Part shown: piece by piece, positions 50,476-59,479 of the stretch | How the letters are laid out: every line of letters begins with the position of its first letter | Position numbering within the stretch: position 1 is the stretch's first letter | Assembly: GCA_033344915.1 (NCBI GenBank) | Contig: JAWPML010000001.1 | Coordinates: 1,980,369-2,044,368, forward strand | Direction: 5' to 3' | Length of the DNA: 64,000 nucleotides | Origin: Acidimicrobiales bacterium | Lineage (GTDB): Bacteria > Actinomycetota > Acidimicrobiia > Acidimicrobiales > Aldehydirespiratoraceae | Notes under the pieces: generated by a model | Databases searched by the model: none | What the model saw: the letters and a program-made list of their open reading frames with translations, nothing else | What the model was told of the DNA's origin: nothing | Program-made: the position numbers and the translations under genes

Positions 50476-52308
50476 ATGTCGTCGCTCGCCACCACCCCCG
50501 TCTCCCCGGACGGTCGGGTGCGCCCTTCGACTCACAGCCGATTCGACCCTCCACGCAGGCGGATCGACCCCGATCCGTCGAGGACGTGGCTCCGACGGCT
50601 GGCTCCGGTCGTCTGGTCGCAGAAGCCGCTCTTCTTGTTCGGCGTGACCTGCGGCCTGCTCTCGACGGCCGCGACCGTCTTCGTCCCGCTCACCGTGGGC
50701 ATGGGCATCGACGCGGTTCGGGACAAGGACGATGTCACGCCGTTCGTCGTCGCCCTGTTCGTCCTCGCCGCCTGCCGCTTCGGGTTTGGCTTCGGGTACC
50801 GCTTCAGCCTGTTCCGGGCGGCGCACCGCATCGAGGCGGACCTGCGGAACCTGATCTACAACCGGCTCACGGAGCTGTCGTTCGGCTACTGGGATCGCAT
50901 CCAGAGTGGGCAGGTGATCAGCCGGGCCAACACCGACATCCGGTCGATCCAGCTGTTGTTCTCGTTCGGGCCGCTCATCGCGATGCAGGTCGTCCTGTTG
51001 GGCTTCGCCCTCGTGGTCATGGTCTCGATCAACCTCGGTCTCACCGCCGTCGCGCTGGCGCCGTTGCCGTTCGTGTTCGTCATCGGCATCGTGCTCCGCA
51101 ACCGGATCTTCCCGCTGTCGTGGATCGTCCAGGCCCGCCAGGCGGACGTCGCGACGATCGTGGACGAGAACATCCAGGGCACGCGGGTCGTCAAGGCCTT
51201 CGCCCAGGAGAAGCGTCAGGTTCAACTGCTCGCCGCCGCCGCCCGCCGACTGCGATGGGCGGCCACCTCGGTGGCGGACACCCGGGCGCGCTACGCCCCG
51301 GCGATGGAGGCCTTCCCCCGGCTCGGACTGGCGCTCGTCCTGCTCTACGGCGGGCTCGAGGCGATCGACGGCAACCTCGAGATCGGTTCCCTCGTCGCGT
51401 TCAGCGCCTACGTGGTCCTCCTCGCGACCCCGTTCCGGATGGTCGGCTTCATGCTGCTCCAGTGGCAGCGGGCGTCGGCCGCCTCGGTGCGCGTCTTCGA
51501 GATCCTCGACGAACCGCCCGCGATCGTCGATCCACCGGACCCCGTCCGCCTCCCGGACCCGATCGGCGCCATCCGTTTCGAGAACGTGTCGTTCGCGTAC
51601 CCCGTGTCGGACGGTACCGAGGTGCTCCGATCGCTCAGCTTCTCGATCGAGCCGGGCGAGACCGTCGCCATCGTCGGGTCCACGGGCTCGGGCAAGTCCA
51701 CCATCGCCCGCCTCCTCCCCCGCTTCTACGACGTCGACGACGGCATCGTGTCGGTCGACGGCCACGACGTGCGCACGCTGTCCGTCGCCGACCTGCGCAA
51801 CGCCGTCAACGTGGTGACCGACGACCCGTTCCTCTTCGCGACGAGCGTGTTCGACAATGTCGCGTTCGCCCGCCCCGACGCCGAGGAACACATCGTCCGC
51901 GCCGCGATCGACGACGCCGCGGCCGGCGACTTCGTCGAGGACCTCCCTGACGGCATCGACACCGAGATCGGCGAGCGTGGCCTCACCCTCTCCGGCGGTC
52001 AACGGCAACGACTCGCCCTCGCCCGGGCGCTGCTGGCGGACCCGAAGATCCTGATCCTCGATGACGCGACGAGCGCGATCGACGTCGCGGTCGAGGAACG
52101 GATCCACGATGCGATCGAACGACGCGGAGTCGATCGCACGACGATCCTGATCGCCCACCGCCTCTCGACGATCGCGCTCGCCGACCGGGTCCTCCTCATC
52201 GACGACGGTCGGGTGGTCGCCTCCGGCGGCCACCACGAGCTCCTGGCGACCGACCCGCGCTATGCCGCGATCCTCGCCGACACCACCGACGACGGAGGCG
52301 ACGCCTGA
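50476..52308 (+). CDS. ABC exporter half-transporter with degenerate catalytic site
   Basis: A 610-residue type I exporter half: six helices (about 60-340) then a nucleotide-binding domain. Walker A is GSTGSGKST (from residue 401) and the signature is LSGGQRQRLALARA. Walker B is LILDDATSAID, where the catalytic Glu is Asp530, and the H-loop is AHRLST. This marks the non-hydrolysing partner of a heterodimer. The stop overlaps the next half-transporter's ATG (TGATG). The pair resembles multidrug or lipid exporters; the substrate is unknown. Confidence 0.93.
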   Translation: MSSLATTPVSPDGRVRPSTHSRFDPPRRRIDPDPSRTWLRRLAPVVWSQKPLFLFGVTCGLLSTAATVFVPLTVGMGIDAVRDKDDVTPFVVALFVLAACRFGFGFGYRFSLFRAAHRIEADLRNLIYNRLTELSFGYWDRIQSGQVISRANTDIRSIQLLFSFGPLIAMQVVLLGFALVVMVSINLGLTAVALAPLPFVFVIGIVLRNRIFPLSWIVQARQADVATIVDENIQGTRVVKAFAQEKRQVQLLAAAARRLRWAATSVADTRARYAPAMEAFPRLGLALVLLYGGLEAIDGNLEIGSLVAFSAYVVLLATPFRMVGFMLLQWQRASAASVRVFEILDEPPAIVDPPDPVRLPDPIGAIRFENVSFAYPVSDGTEVLRSLSFSIEPGETVAIVGSTGSGKSTIARLLPRFYDVDDGIVSVDGHDVRTLSVADLRNAVNVVTDDPFLFATSVFDNVAFARPDAEEHIVRAAIDDAAAGDFVEDLPDGIDTEIGERGLTLSGGQRQRLALARALLADPKILILDDATSAIDVAVEERIHDAIERRGVDRTTILIAHRLSTIALADRVLLIDDGRVVASGGHHELLATDPRYAAILADTTDDGGDA

Positions 52309-54221
52309 TGTTCGCGGTCGGCGGCGGGTTCTCCCCGGGCAGTGGCCCCACCTCGATGCAGGCCAACGCGGCCGCGGGCCTGCCCCACGCCGACGTGCCG
52401 GGGAACCTGCGCAAAAAGGTCGAGGCCGTTCTCGAGCACGAGCCCGAGCACCATGTCGCCGAGGTGCCGTGGACCCACGACGAATGGGACCGCCGGCCGT
52501 TCACCCTGCGCGGGTTCCTCTGGCCGCATCGTTGGCGGCTCGGCGGCGCCATCGTGCTCGTCCTCGTCGAGACGATCGCCCTGCTCGTCGGACCGGTGCT
52601 GACCCAGATCGGCATCGACGACGGGATCAACGCCCGCAACAAGAACGTGCTCGTGGTCGCAGCCGTCGTCTATGTCGGCGCGGTGATCCTCTCGGCATTC
52701 CTCGGCTACGCCCGGGTCAGCTACACGGGTCGCCTCGGCGAACGGCTCAACGAGAACCTGCGCATCCGGGTCTTCAGCCACATGCAGCGCCAGGGCGTCG
52801 ACTTCCACACGGAGGAGAAGGCCGGCGTCCTCCTCACCCGCATGACGTCGGACATCGAAGCGCTCGCGGTGCTCTTCCAGGAGGGCATCGTCAACCTGCT
52901 CGTGCAGGTCTTCACGCTGCTGGTGATCACCACGGCCCTGTTCGTCTACGACCCGCTCCTCGCGATCATCACCCTCGCGGTCGCGATCCCGCCCACACTC
53001 GCGACGTCGTTCTGGTTCCGCGGGGTTTCGGCCCGTCGCTACCTCCGGGTGCGCGACCGCATCGCCGCGCTGCTGTCGGATCTGCAGGAGTCGCTCGCCG
53101 GTATCCGCGTGATCACGGCCCACAACCGGCGCGCCGTCAACATCGCCCGCCACCGCGACGTCGTCGGTGACCATCGCGACGCCGGCATCGCCGCGGCGAA
53201 AGCCAACTCCACCTTCGCCCCGGCCACCGAGTTCATCGGCATCTGCACCCAGGCCGTGCTGCTCGGCGTCGGGGCGGTCATGGTGAGCGACGGGCGGATC
53301 TCGGTCGGCGAGATGGCGGCCTTCCTGTTGTTCCTCACATCCTTCTTCGCCCCGATCCAGACCCTCGTCCAGCTCTACAACTCGTACCAGCAGGGCGGCG
53401 CCGCGATCGTCAAGCTGCGCGAGCTCCTCGGCACCGAGCCGTCGGTCGTGGAGAAGCCGGACGCCGCCGAGCTCCCGCCGATCCAGGGCGAGATCGAACT
53501 GCGCGACGTCACCTTCAGCTACACCCCCGGCCGGCCGGTGTTGCGCAACATCGATCTGCGGATCGCGCCCGGGGAAACGGTCGCGTTCGTCGGCGAGACC
53601 GGTGCGGGCAAGTCCACCGTCGCCCGCCTGCTCACCCGATTCCACGACCCCGATTCCGGCACGGTCACGATCGACGGGCACGACCTGCGCGACGTGACAC
53701 TCACGAGCCTGCGGTCCCAGCTCGGCGTCGTCCCGCAGGAACCGTTCCTGTTCGCCGGCGTCGTGCGCGACAACGTCGCGTTCGCCCGACCCGATGCCAC
53801 CGACGAGGAACTCCAGGCTGCGCTCACCGCGGTGGGCATCGACGATCTCGTCGCCCGGCTCGGCGGCCTCGACGCGGTCGTGCACGAGCGCGGCGCATCA
53901 CTCTCCGCCGGCGAGCGTCAGCTCCTCGCGCTCGCCCGCGCCTTCGTGGCCCGGCCCCGGGTGCTGATCCTCGACGAGGCGACGTCGAACCTCGATCTCC
54001 AGAGCGAGTCCCAGGTCGAACGGGCCCTCGACGTCGTGCTGGAAGGCCGCACCGCGGTGATCATCGCCCACCGCCTCGCCACCGCCCGGCGGGCTGATCG
54101 CATCGCCGTCGTGCACGACGGCGAGATCGTCGAGCTCGGGTCGCACGACGAGCTCGTCTCCCACGAGGGTCGCTACGCGGCCATGTTCGCGACCTGGATC
54201 GCCCACGGCGGCGCCGAGTGA
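52308..54221 (+). CDS. ABC exporter half-transporter, catalytic partner
   Basis: A 637-residue type I exporter half with an N-terminal extension of about 70 residues rich in His and Glu (EHEPEHHVAEVPW). Six helices and a nucleotide-binding domain follow. Walker A is GETGAGKST (from residue 429). The signature is unusual, LSAGERQLLALARA instead of LSGGQ. Walker B is LILDEATSNLD with its catalytic Glu intact. Coupled to the preceding gene and, by GTGA overlap, to the TauE-like gene. Confidence 0.93.
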   Translation: MFAVGGGFSPGSGPTSMQANAAAGLPHADVPGNLRKKVEAVLEHEPEHHVAEVPWTHDEWDRRPFTLRGFLWPHRWRLGGAIVLVLVETIALLVGPVLTQIGIDDGINARNKNVLVVAAVVYVGAVILSAFLGYARVSYTGRLGERLNENLRIRVFSHMQRQGVDFHTEEKAGVLLTRMTSDIEALAVLFQEGIVNLLVQVFTLLVITTALFVYDPLLAIITLAVAIPPTLATSFWFRGVSARRYLRVRDRIAALLSDLQESLAGIRVITAHNRRAVNIARHRDVVGDHRDAGIAAAKANSTFAPATEFIGICTQAVLLGVGAVMVSDGRISVGEMAAFLLFLTSFFAPIQTLVQLYNSYQQGGAAIVKLRELLGTEPSVVEKPDAAELPPIQGEIELRDVTFSYTPGRPVLRNIDLRIAPGETVAFVGETGAGKSTVARLLTRFHDPDSGTVTIDGHDLRDVTLTSLRSQLGVVPQEPFLFAGVVRDNVAFARPDATDEELQAALTAVGIDDLVARLGGLDAVVHERGASLSAGERQLLALARAFVARPRVLILDEATSNLDLQSESQVERALDVVLEGRTAVIIAHRLATARRADRIAVVHDGEIVELGSHDELVSHEGRYAAMFATWIAHGGAE

Positions 54222-54937
54222 ACGTCGACGCGGAGGTCGTGGTGCTGGCCGTGCTGGTCATGGCCATCGCCTCCACCGTGCAGGCCTCCGTCGGGTTCGG
54301 CGCCAACATGCTCGCGACGCCGGTGTTCGCCCTGCTCGACCCCGACCTCGTGCCGGGGCCGATCTTCGTGGCCACCGGAATCCTCACGTTCGCCACCGCC
54401 CTGCGCGAACGCGAGGGCGTCGACCGCGAAGTGGTCACCATCGCCACCGGCGGCCGCATCCCGGGCGCGATCGTCGGCGCGTTCGTCCTGGCCGCGGCCG
54501 ACGACCGGGCCCTGCAACTCCTCGTCGGGGTCACGATCCTCGTCGCCGTCGTGCTGTCCACCGGCATCATCCACATCCGCGAGAACCGGCCGACCTACTT
54601 CGGTGCCGGCGTCGTGTCGGGCTTCGGTGCCACCACCGCCGCGATCGGCGGGCCACCGGTCGCCCTCACACTGCAACGCCGCAGCGGGCCCGAACTGCGC
54701 GCCACCATGGGCGCCTACTTCGCGATCGGCAGCCTCATCACCCTGCCGGCGATCGCCGCGGCCGGCCGACTCGGGTGGGCCGAGATCGCGGTCGGCGCCG
54801 CGCTCGTGCCGGGCGCCCTGCTCGGCTTCGTCGCCTCCGGGCCGCTGCGCAGCCATGTGGACGCCGGCCGGGTCCGTCCGCTGGTGCTCGGGCTCGCCGG
54901 GATTGCCGCCGTGATCCTGATCGTCCGTACGATCTGA
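54218..54937 (+). CDS. TauE/SafE (DUF81) family membrane protein
   Basis: A 239-residue membrane protein with about seven helices. Family features are TVQASVGFGANMLATPVFALL near the start and GFGATTAAIGGPPVALTLQ in the middle, the DUF81 repeat. Members are proposed exporters of sulfur-containing organic anions. The GTG at 54218 overlaps the ABC stop by 4 bases. It could be functionally linked to the exporter or only share its transcript. Confidence 0.88.
   Translation: MNVDAEVVVLAVLVMAIASTVQASVGFGANMLATPVFALLDPDLVPGPIFVATGILTFATALREREGVDREVVTIATGGRIPGAIVGAFVLAAADDRALQLLVGVTILVAVVLSTGIIHIRENRPTYFGAGVVSGFGATTAAIGGPPVALTLQRRSGPELRATMGAYFAIGSLITLPAIAAAGRLGWAEIAVGAALVPGALLGFVASGPLRSHVDAGRVRPLVLGLAGIAAVILIVRTI
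54928..54933 (+). promoter_or_regulatory. Putative -10 element inside the TauE 3' end
   Basis: TACGAT, 8 nt before the ATG at 54942 and within the last codons of the TauE-like gene. It could give the ABC ATPase its own leaderless transcript. Inference. Confidence 0.35.
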
Positions 54938-54941
54938 GCCG

Positions 54942-55769
54942 ATGGCCCACCCCGCTCCCGAGCCGGTCCTCCACCTCGAGGGCGTGCACCGCACCACCGA
55001 CGGCGTCGAGATCCTGCGCGGCATCGACTGGCGGATCGACCCGGGCCAGCACTGGGTCGTGCTGGGCCCCAACGGCTGCGGGAAGACCACGCTGGTCCGC
55101 ATCGCGTCCATGTGGCTCCATCCGTCCCAGGGCGAGGTCCGGGTGCTGGGCGAGCGCCTCGGGCGCACCGACGTTCGCACCCTGCGCCGCCGCGTCGGCT
55201 TCGCGTCCGCGTCGATGTCGGATCTGCTGCGGGGCGACCTGACCGTGCGGGACGTGGTCATGACCGCCCGCAACGCCGCGCTCGAACCGTGGTGGCACAC
55301 CTACGACGAGCAGGACCACGAGTCCGCCCGGGCCGCCCTCGCTCGCGTCGGCATCGGCCACCTCGAGGAGCGCCGCTTCGGCGCCTGCTCGTCCGGCGAA
55401 CGCCAGCGGGTACTCGTCGCCCGGGCCCTCTCGACCGAGCCGGGTCTCGTGCTCCTCGACGAGCCCACCGCCGCGCTCGATCTCGCCGGACGCGAACAGT
55501 TCGTGCGCATGCTGACCGAACTCGCCGGCGACCCGGCGACTCCACCGATGGCGCTCGTGACCCACCACGTCGAGGAGATCCCGGCCGGGTTCACCCATGC
55601 CCTGCTCGTGCGGGAGGGCCGGACGCTCGCCCAGGGCCCGCTCGACGAGGTGCTCACGTCGGAGCTGCTGTCGACCTGCTTCGACCTGCCGCTCACGCTC
55701 GAGCGGACCCGCGGTCGCTATGTCGCCTGGGCGGACGAGATCACGAGCACGACGCCCTCCTCCACCTGA
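54942..55769 (+). CDS. Stand-alone ABC ATPase (MolC/YheS-unlike, ModF-like type)
   Basis: A 275-residue ATPase without a neighbouring permease. Walker A is LGPNGCGKTT (about 40-49), the signature is CSSGERQRVLVARA, Walker B is LVLLDEPTAALD and the H-switch is VTHH. The shape (LHPSQGEVRVLGERLGR) recalls iron/molybdate-type ATPases. Its 3' end runs 52 bases into the convergent thiN gene. The permease it serves, if any, is not in the window. Confidence 0.9.
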   Translation: MAHPAPEPVLHLEGVHRTTDGVEILRGIDWRIDPGQHWVVLGPNGCGKTTLVRIASMWLHPSQGEVRVLGERLGRTDVRTLRRRVGFASASMSDLLRGDLTVRDVVMTARNAALEPWWHTYDEQDHESARAALARVGIGHLEERRFGACSSGERQRVLVARALSTEPGLVLLDEPTAALDLAGREQFVRMLTELAGDPATPPMALVTHHVEEIPAGFTHALLVREGRTLAQGPLDEVLTSELLSTCFDLPLTLERTRGRYVAWADEITSTTPSST

Positions 55770-56359
55770 ACGGTCGGCGAGTCCGTCGTCACCTCGTTGG
55801 AGATGCCGCGCGCCGACAGGGAATCGAGCCGTTCGTCCGTCAACGACCAGCGCACGCCGCTGGTGGTCACGCGGGCCGCCCCGCCCATCGGTTGCAGGGC
55901 GACGGCGGCGCCCCGGTCCAGCGGCAGCGCGACCGCGCCGGACCCCGGGTGGACGACGAAGACCCGGTTGCGACCGACGAAGGCGCCGATCTCGGCGTCG
56001 TGCCAGCGGGACGACGCGATCACGGCGAGGTTCGCGAGTTGATGGTCGAGCCGACCGCCGGCGGCGAGGTGCACGGTGATGCGCGACGCGCCGCGGGCGC
56101 GCGCTTCGGCGAGGGCGAGCTCCAGGTCGGTCTCGTCCTTGTCCGACGAGACGCGGAGGACCTCGGCGCGACCCGCGACCGCTTCGAGGGCGGCCGCGCC
56201 GGCCGAGTCCAGATCGCCCACCACCAGGTCGACGTCCACTCCGGCCGCCAGCGCCACATCGAGACCGCCATCGGCACAGATCACGCAGTCGGCGGTGACC
56301 CGGCCGAGCGGCTCCGGGTCCGCGCCGGTCGCGATCACCTGCACGTGGAGTTCCGACAC
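55718..56359 (-). CDS. thiN: Thiamine diphosphokinase
   Basis: This enzyme converts thiamine to thiamine diphosphate with ATP. The 213-residue protein has CADGGLDVALAAGVDVDLVVGDLDS, the catalytic VSSDKDETDLELAL and HLAAGGRLDHQLANLAVI, all typical of the thiN/TPK group. The GTG at 56359 has TAACGT 7 nt upstream, supporting a leaderless start. Its 3' end overlaps the convergent ATPase gene by 52 bases. Confidence 0.92.
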   Translation of the reverse strand: MSELHVQVIATGADPEPLGRVTADCVICADGGLDVALAAGVDVDLVVGDLDSAGAAALEAVAGRAEVLRVSSDKDETDLELALAEARARGASRITVHLAAGGRLDHQLANLAVIASSRWHDAEIGAFVGRNRVFVVHPGSGAVALPLDRGAAVALQPMGGAARVTTSGVRWSLTDERLDSLSARGISNEVTTDSPTVQVEEGVVLVISSAQAT

Positions 56360-56366
56360 GCTGCCG

Positions 56367-56372
56367 ACGTTA
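56367..56372 (-). promoter_or_regulatory. Putative -10 element, leaderless thiN
   Basis: TAACGT on the minus strand, 7 nt before the thiN GTG. Fixes the start. Inference. Confidence 0.4.
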
Positions 56373-56383
56373 TCGGGCGATGC

Positions 56384-57265
56384 TCACGCGGTGGCCGGGC
56401 ACTCCCCCGGCACGAGCGCGGCGGCTGCGATGTCCGCGAGGTCCGGCAGGGCGACGACGAGCGCCGTCTCGCTCCGTGCCTCCTTGGCCACGACGAGACC
56501 GACCACGTCCCCGGAGTCGGCGATCGCCACTCCGCCGGAGATGCCGGCCCGGATCGCCACGTCGACGCCGATGATCTCGCCGGCACCGGCCTGTACCGCC
56601 GTCGTGACGTCGACGGGGACGGCTGCGCCGACCAGGACCGTCCGCGGGCCGCCGTCGGGATGGCCGACCAGCGTCACCGCATCGCCCGGCTCCGGCGCGC
56701 CTGCGAACTCGAGCGGTGCGGCCATCGGCGCGTCGACCTGCACGAGCGCCACGTCGCGCCCGTCGCCGAGGACGCCGAGGACCTCACCGGTGACGACGGT
56801 TCCCGCGTGGTCGATGCGCACGAGCGCGGCGTCGCCCACGACATGGGCCGCGGTCAGGATGAGCCCGTCGGCGACGACGACCCCCGACCCCACGCCGCGG
56901 CTGTCGCACACGGAGACAGAGACCTGCACGACCGTGAGGTGCTCCACCGAGGCCGGCGTGAGTACACCGTTGCGTTCGACGGACACGGCGTCGCCGATGT
57001 CGGTCGTCGATTCGTCGCTCGCCGGCGGACGCTCGATCTCGCCGGCGACCTCGGAACCTGCGTCGGGTAGCGGAGGCGGCGGTTCGGCCGCCTGCGTCGG
57101 CGGCGGCACGAGCGTCGCGACGCCGAGGCCGAGCACGAACAGCGCACCGGTCATCACCAGCGCCGCGCCGAGGAGCCGCTGCGTCGACCACGAGGTCGCG
57201 ACCCGCAGCGGGTCCAACTCGCTCGTTTCCGGCCACTCTGCCGAGTCCTGCCACTCTCTGTGCAT
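56384..57265 (-). CDS. Membrane-anchored trypsin-like serine protease
   Basis: A 293-residue S1-family protease. One transmembrane helix (about 31-53, LLGAALVMTGALFVLGLGVATLV) follows a short cytosolic N-terminus. A Pro-rich linker leads to an extracellular protease domain. The catalytic His is in LTAAHVVGD, Asp in GRDVALVQVD and Ser in AGISGGVAIAD (GxSGG present). No PDZ domain follows, unlike HtrA. Substrate unknown. The ATG at 57265 has GGGAG 12 nt upstream, within a small palindrome. Confidence 0.87.
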   Translation of the reverse strand: MHREWQDSAEWPETSELDPLRVATSWSTQRLLGAALVMTGALFVLGLGVATLVPPPTQAAEPPPPLPDAGSEVAGEIERPPASDESTTDIGDAVSVERNGVLTPASVEHLTVVQVSVSVCDSRGVGSGVVVADGLILTAAHVVGDAALVRIDHAGTVVTGEVLGVLGDGRDVALVQVDAPMAAPLEFAGAPEPGDAVTLVGHPDGGPRTVLVGAAVPVDVTTAVQAGAGEIIGVDVAIRAGISGGVAIADSGDVVGLVVAKEARSETALVVALPDLADIAAAALVPGECPATA

Positions 57266-57272
57266 GATTCGC

Positions 57273-57285
57273 CCACTCCCAGTGG
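57273..57285. promoter_or_regulatory. Small palindrome over the protease ribosome-binding site
   Basis: CCACT and AGTGG around a CCC loop, 7 bases before the protease ATG, covering the GGGAG site. It could hide the ribosome-binding site or be a protein operator. A second AGTGGC lies 7 bases further upstream. Weak evidence. Confidence 0.3.
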
Positions 57286-57331
57286 CAAATCCTAGTGGCG
57301 CGACTTCGCCGGTGTCAGGTCGGGAGAGCGG

Positions 57332-58636
57332 TCAGGAGAGATAGGGCGCCGGGTTGACGGCGACGCCGTCGATACGGATCTCCCAGTGCAGGTGGGGGCC
57401 CGTCGACCAACCCGTGCTGCCGACCCGACCGAGCACGTCGCCGCCGCTGATGGTGTCACCCGACGACACGAGCAGCTCGTCCTGATGGGCGTAGAGGGTC
57501 GTGAACCCGTCGCCGTGCGAGATCACCACGGTGTTGCCGTAGCCGCTCATCCAGCCGGCGGACAGGACGACGCCGGAGGCGGCCGCCGAGATGGGATCGC
57601 CGCGTGACGCGTTGAAGTCGATGCCGTAGTGGTTGCGGGTCGTGCCGAAGATGGGATGGACCCGGCTGCCGAACGAGCTGGTGATGACGCCGGGCACCGG
57701 GCGGTGGGTCACGGCGAAGGGCCCGAGGTCGGCCGGCGGCGCCGGGTCGTCCGGCTCGCCAGGATCATCGGGATCGCCGGGATCCGCCGGGGTGTCCGGG
57801 TCGGCATTCGCCTCTTCGTCCGCGAGGCGCTGGGCCTCCTCCTCGGCGAGACGGCGAGCTTCCTCCTCGGCGGCCTGCCGGGCCAACTCCGCCTCGAGCT
57901 CCTGGATCTGGCGCGCCACCGCCGCGTCAGCCGCCTCGATCTCGTCGCCCACGGCCTGCCACTCGGTGACGCGAACGGCGACCTGGGCGCGCAGCGCTTC
58001 GACCTCGGCCCGACTCTCGTCGAGTTCCGCGAGCCGCGCCGTCAGTTCGTCGTGGTGCGCCTGCGCCTCATCGGCGGCGGCCTGCGCCCGGCGCTCGGCC
58101 TCGTCCTGCGCGGCCTGGGCGACCCGGAGATCGTCGAGGAGCTCGTACTCGTCGCCGACGACCTCGTCGATGTAGGACCGCTTCAGCTCGGCGTCCAGCA
58201 GGTTGCCGCTGTCGAGCTCCTCGAGCGTGTCGAGCTGGGGGGCCACGAACGCGTTCACGACCGCCCGCTGGAGCCGGCTGCGGATGTCCGTCATCTCGTC
58301 GCCGAGTGCGGCGGCATCGGCCGCGGCTCGCTCGGCCCGCTCCTCGGCATCGGCGATGGCGTCCTCGGCCGACGCCACCCGGCCCTCCTGAAGGGCGATG
58401 TGAGCGTCGAGCGCGTCGATGGCGTCCTGCAGCTCCTGGTCCTCCGCGGCGAGGGCATCCAGTTCGGCGGCGACGTCGGCGGCGTCGCGGCGGATGTCCT
58501 CGCGCTGTTGGCGGAGGTCGTCGACGTCGCCCTCGTCCTGCGCGGCGGCGAGACCGAACCCGAACAGGATGCTCACGAGCGCGGCGCCCGCGAAGGCAAC
58601 CGCGATGGGACGGGGCGACGGGCGACGGTCACGCAT
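57332..58636 (-). CDS. Secreted coiled-coil M23 (LytM) peptidase
   Basis: A 434-residue envelope protein with a signal peptide (1-32, ending LAAAQD). A long Ala/Glu-rich coiled coil (about 35-275), a Pro/Asp linker (about 280-310) and a C-terminal LytM domain follow. The zinc ligands are visible: NHYGIDF (His, Asp) and STGPHLHWEI (HxH). The layout matches EnvC-type division hydrolases or activators, and with the HxH intact it is likely active on peptidoglycan. The ATG at 58636 is set by the signal peptide. Confidence 0.92.
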   Translation of the reverse strand: MRDRRPSPRPIAVAFAGAALVSILFGFGLAAAQDEGDVDDLRQQREDIRRDAADVAAELDALAAEDQELQDAIDALDAHIALQEGRVASAEDAIADAEERAERAAADAAALGDEMTDIRSRLQRAVVNAFVAPQLDTLEELDSGNLLDAELKRSYIDEVVGDEYELLDDLRVAQAAQDEAERRAQAAADEAQAHHDELTARLAELDESRAEVEALRAQVAVRVTEWQAVGDEIEAADAAVARQIQELEAELARQAAEEEARRLAEEEAQRLADEEANADPDTPADPGDPDDPGEPDDPAPPADLGPFAVTHRPVPGVITSSFGSRVHPIFGTTRNHYGIDFNASRGDPISAAASGVVLSAGWMSGYGNTVVISHGDGFTTLYAHQDELLVSSGDTISGGDVLGRVGSTGWSTGPHLHWEIRIDGVAVNPAPYLS

Positions 58637-58699
58637 AGCGGCGTGATCGTAACAGAACCGCAATAAAATCCAGTGGCGGGGCCGGACAGGATGCTCGCC

Positions 58700-59479
58700 A
58701 TGGCTCTTGCGGACTTCCGGATCGAATCGTTCTCCCACAACGGGATCACCCACGACGTGTACCGCCGGGGCGACGGGCCGTGCGTGCTCGTCGTCGCCGA
58801 GATCCCGGGCATCACGCCCGAAGTGATCCGGTTCGCCGAGGAGTGCCTCGCGGCCGGCCTCTCCGTCGCCATGCCGTCGATGTTCGGCGAGCCGGGCAAG
58901 GCGCCGACCACCGCCTACGCCCTGAAGTCGATCGTGAAGTCGTGCGTGAGCAGCGAGTTCCGGGCGATGGCGACGCGCGACGAGGCACCGGCGACCGAGT
59001 GGTTGCGCGGCCTCGCCCGCACGATGCACGAGGAACACGGCGGCCCCGGCGTCGGTTTCGTCGGCATGTGCTTCACCGGCGGGTTCGGGCTCGCGATGCT
59101 CCTCGACGATGCGGTCGTCGCCCCGGTGCTCAGTCAGCCGTCGCTGCCGTTCGGCATCGGCAAGAAGCGCAAGGCCAGCGTCGCCCTCGACGCGAAGCAG
59201 CTCGCCGCCGTCGCCGAGCGGGCCGCCGAGGGGTGCGCGGTCATGGGCCTCCGCTTCACCGGCGATCCGCTGGTGCCCGCCGAGCGGTTCGCCACGCTGC
59301 GCGACGCGCTGGGCGAGAACTTCATCGGCGTCGAGATCACCTCGCCGGACGAGACCCACGACATCGGCAAGCGTTCCCACAGCGTGCTCACCGAGGACCG
59401 TCGCGACACCGAAGGCCACCCCACCAAGGAGGCCTTCGAGCAGGTCATGGCGTTCCTGACCAACCGCCTCGCGGGCTAG
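58700..59479 (+). CDS. Dienelactone hydrolase family protein
   Basis: A 259-residue alpha/beta hydrolase of the DLH type. The nucleophile is Cys124 in GFVGMCFTGGFGLAM, where lipases have Ser. Asp in FTGDPLVP and His in TPDETHDIGKRSH-like (DIGKRSHSVL) complete a plausible triad. Substrate unknown. The start is ATG 58700 or ATG 58691, and neither has a decisive ribosome site. Its stop shares bases with the convergent membrane-protein stop (CTAG). Confidence 0.87.
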   Translation: MALADFRIESFSHNGITHDVYRRGDGPCVLVVAEIPGITPEVIRFAEECLAAGLSVAMPSMFGEPGKAPTTAYALKSIVKSCVSSEFRAMATRDEAPATEWLRGLARTMHEEHGGPGVGFVGMCFTGGFGLAMLLDDAVVAPVLSQPSLPFGIGKKRKASVALDAKQLAAVAERAAEGCAVMGLRFTGDPLVPAERFATLRDALGENFIGVEITSPDETHDIGKRSHSVLTEDRRDTEGHPTKEAFEQVMAFLTNRLAG

